From: Riptortus pedestris
Lineage: Eukaryota > Arthropoda > Insecta > Hemiptera > Alydidae
Direction: 5' to 3'
NCBI GenBank assembly: GCA_019009955.1
Contig: CM032228.1
Span: forward strand, 5,139,501-5,203,500
Length of the DNA stretch: 64,000 nucleotides
Under the pieces are notes generated by a model. The model made no database searches. It was not told the DNA's origin and was given only the letters and a program-made list of their open reading frames with translations. Below are positions 61,707-64,000 of the stretch, in pieces. Position numbers and translations under genes: made by a program. Every line of letters begins with the position of its first letter. The first letter of the stretch is position 1.

Positions 61707-61853
61707 AGCAGATTCCCTTATGGGAAATCAGCTACTGAGGTCGTACTCATGACATAATTTTCAAAATTTTTCTTCAAGTGTCCATCGATCCTACCTAGTA
61801 GGTGACAAAAATGAGGTTCAAAACCGTGTGTGTGTATATATATATATATATAT
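61707..61853 (+). mobile_element. HINE-like repeat, copy 13, 5' half
   Basis: AGCAGATTCCCTTATGGGAA through to the TA tract at 61834-61853, where homology stops. Its missing 3' half is probably the fragment at 62110-62428, same orientation, 256 bases on. Confidence 0.8.
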
Positions 61854-62109
61854 ACTAATAGAACAAGAGCTAACAAATGATGATCTGAAGAACTTATCCT
61901 AAAATCATCCATCATCATTTATATAAAAAATAAAGATGAAAATAATAAGCTGTACTCTCACCTGAGATACCCCCCTAATTTGCACCATTCAATTTATTCC
62001 AAATTTTCGTATACAATTTAAACAAAAAAAAAACATTATTACCAAGAAATTGGCAGATTAGGAGGCTGACCATACAGGTATCCTCAAAAAGAAGGCAGCA
62101 TATTTTGTT

Positions 62110-62428
62110 TTATATATATATATATTTGTCTGTTACTGCTCTAGCGGTCGCAATTTTTGTTTGATCGTTACCAAACTCGATATTTAATCGTTTTATGTAA
62201 AAAGAAAGATCAAGTTCGTTAATGGCTAAAATCGGACCAGGGGGAGGGGGAGAATTTTGAAAATTCGAAATATCTCAGTTACTATAAATCGGATCGAAAA
62301 AGTGTATAGAATAGATCTTATTGCAAATTAAATGTACTATAAATATTGTTATATACATTTATTCTCTATCTTGAATATTAACCGAGATATTGGCATTTAG
62401 TTTACGCAGCCCCTGCGTTACGGACTTT
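62110..62428 (+). mobile_element. HINE-like repeat, 3' half (probably of copy 13)
   Basis: Resumes at a TA tract (62110-62124) with TTTGTCTGTTACTGCTCTAG and runs to ACGCAGCCCCTGCGTTACGG ACTTTT. The segment just before the stem-loop is deleted, so GGCATTTAGTTTACGCAG joins directly. Confidence 0.8.
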
Positions 62429-63853
62429 TATGTTATTCTTAAACAAACCGAACAATATTTTAATGAAACAATACAAGGCCAATTTTGGCCTCTAGAGAGG
62501 TAGAGAAAAATTTGGCAGCTAGAGGAAGTAGTTAGTGGATCCAAACCCTCTAAAGATTTGAAATTTGAAAACATAAAATAAAATCATCAAATAATTTTGA
62601 ACAGGTCAAATTTATTTATGTTGGGATAGTTTATTGTCAAGACTCCTTTTCAATCCAGGATGAGTTGTCATCTGATGAAATAGTTCGTATAAATGCCAGA
62701 AGATACTCACCAGCTTAACCATTTTCAAATTATTACCCTTCATATAATATAATTCCAATCTAAGAAACAGAGCTGTTTATTATACTAGGATGTTAAATGA
62801 GTCTTTCTGCATAACTTTGTAGTTGTTTCGAGATTCAGTACTGTAATCTTTATAATATTCTTGTCGATGTTTATTCTGGCTAATCTATAAATTCGATAAT
62901 GTGTGACAGTCAGATGGCTCAGTCTTTCATTAATTATATAAAACCTATAGCAATAGAATAAGGAAAGCATGTAGCGCTGTAGCTCCACAAACCAACACAT
63001 TTTCAAGCTGCTGGAATAAGTAAGCAAGTAAATTTATTATTCCATCAGAATATAATGTTACAACAAATATTTAATATTTGGGAATAAATCGAACATAAAC
63101 TGCATCTCACATTCCATTTTCTGTTTCCCTCTCAGTTTGAATCCTAAATAAACAAGACTACATATCATGGCCGATATAATATAGGAGTGGGGGTTTACTT
63201 GACACTGAAAACTGGATTAGTATTCAAATTACAAGCTGATGGCGGCTGTAGGCTAATATCATTGGGCATATAACATTTTTCTGTCTAACACATAGTAATA
63301 CAGATATTTAGAGTTTTTTATTTCCCTACCTCCTCCTTGTATTATCCCAGCCATTAATAAAAGGTTAATCTACATAATCTCTTCGAATAATAAGTTAGGT
63401 TAATGAAGGCATTCAAAATTTGTATCGACTAGAGAAATAAAAGGCAACTATGAGGTATATGTTTGGCACTCTTAGTGCAATCCATGAAAATTGCAATTTA
63501 TGTAAATGTGCCACTCCACATTCGACCCATTTTACATCTTCCTCTTGTGTTTTTGATGTACACATTCAATTTTGATCAAAGAGACACTGAAACGATTATT
63601 TTAATCCACAAGTATGAGTCAATTTAATTATACAGTTTAATATGATTGTTTTTCTAATACTTTGGGGACAGTGTTCATGGTGAACTTATATCTCTGTGTG
63701 CCAAATAAGCGAGTTACATGTAGCTTTCTAGGATTGAATAGATGCTGGCAGGAGGCGGAAAAGTAAAAAACTCCTAACTATTTCCACTCCACTTTATCAA
63801 ACAATCAAGATGTTTGATAGCTTCTTCTTTAGTATTTACCCTTATACCTAAAA

Positions 63854-63897
<44 letters not shown>

Positions 63898-64000
63898 TAT
63901 ATACACATTTGAATCATTTACTAATGTATTGCCCTACTTTTACATCACCCGGGGTAAAATTCCTGGACAAATATATAGTGCCTCAAAGAGAATACCTATC
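62429..64000. other. Intergenic, nothing recognised
   Basis: AT-rich to the window edge. Minus frame 63027-62785 has no recognisable motif. One (TA)n tract near 63880. Confidence 0.55.
63857..63902. repeat. (TA)n microsatellite
   Basis: About 22 TA units near the right window edge, with one CA interruption. No associated element recognised. Confidence 0.95.

Overview
This is an AT-rich arthropod nuclear window, almost certainly insect. The evidence is intron-split genes with GT/AG splice sites, mariner, Ty3/gypsy, BEL/Pao, jockey-like and hAT remnants, a tRNA-derived SINE, and many microsatellites and minisatellites. The TE mix would suit a hemipteran such as a planthopper, but the sequence alone does not fix the order. 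No prokaryotic operon, CRISPR array, rRNA or tRNA gene was seen.

Two host genes are supported, both on the minus strand. (1) A Numb-associated kinase (Nak/AAK1/BIKE family) runs from the start codon at 42646 down to at least 15993. Thirteen coding exons were found by hand. Their splice phases join without a break into 548 codons that carry a complete kinase domain and the start of the DPF-rich, adaptor-binding tail. The 3' coding exon(s) were not found. (2) An uninterrupted 214-codon gene for the V-ATPase c'' proteolipid (VhaPPA1-1/ATP6V0B type) lies at 52765-53409.

The rest is mostly repeats. Region by region: 1-4.2 kb has two minisatellites around a decayed mariner. 4.2-16 kb is intergenic or 3' Nak territory with two copies of a Helentron-like element (called HINE-like here) and SINE pieces. 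16-42.6 kb is the Nak gene, whose introns hold HINE-like copies, SINEs, a jockey-type remnant, a head-to-head pair of 'family B' repeats, a 1.8-kb minisatellite, a second mariner relic and several fold-back elements. 43-46 kb has a full HINE-like copy and a young mariner with perfect 35-bp terminal repeats and a broken transposase, itself inside an older inverted-repeat element. 46-49.3 kb has a BEL/Pao relic and an internally deleted gypsy element with LTR-like repeats. 50-51.5 kb has paired inverted repeats, one of which carries a 22-bp micro-copy of the HINE-like element. 52.7-53.4 kb is the V-ATPase gene. 53.7-57.9 kb is a nest of hAT within HINE-like and a 489-bp TIR element within family B. 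58-64 kb is mostly unannotatable AT-rich DNA with one HINE-like copy split at its TA tract.

The most distinctive content is the HINE-like family: at least 14 copies, a palindromic 5' end, an internal (TA)n tract, and a 3' stem-loop. Several copies are interrupted at or beside the (TA)n tract by other repeats, which suggests that tract acts as a landing site. The two host genes both serve endomembrane traffic (clathrin adaptor phosphorylation and organelle acidification), but nothing in the sequence links them functionally.
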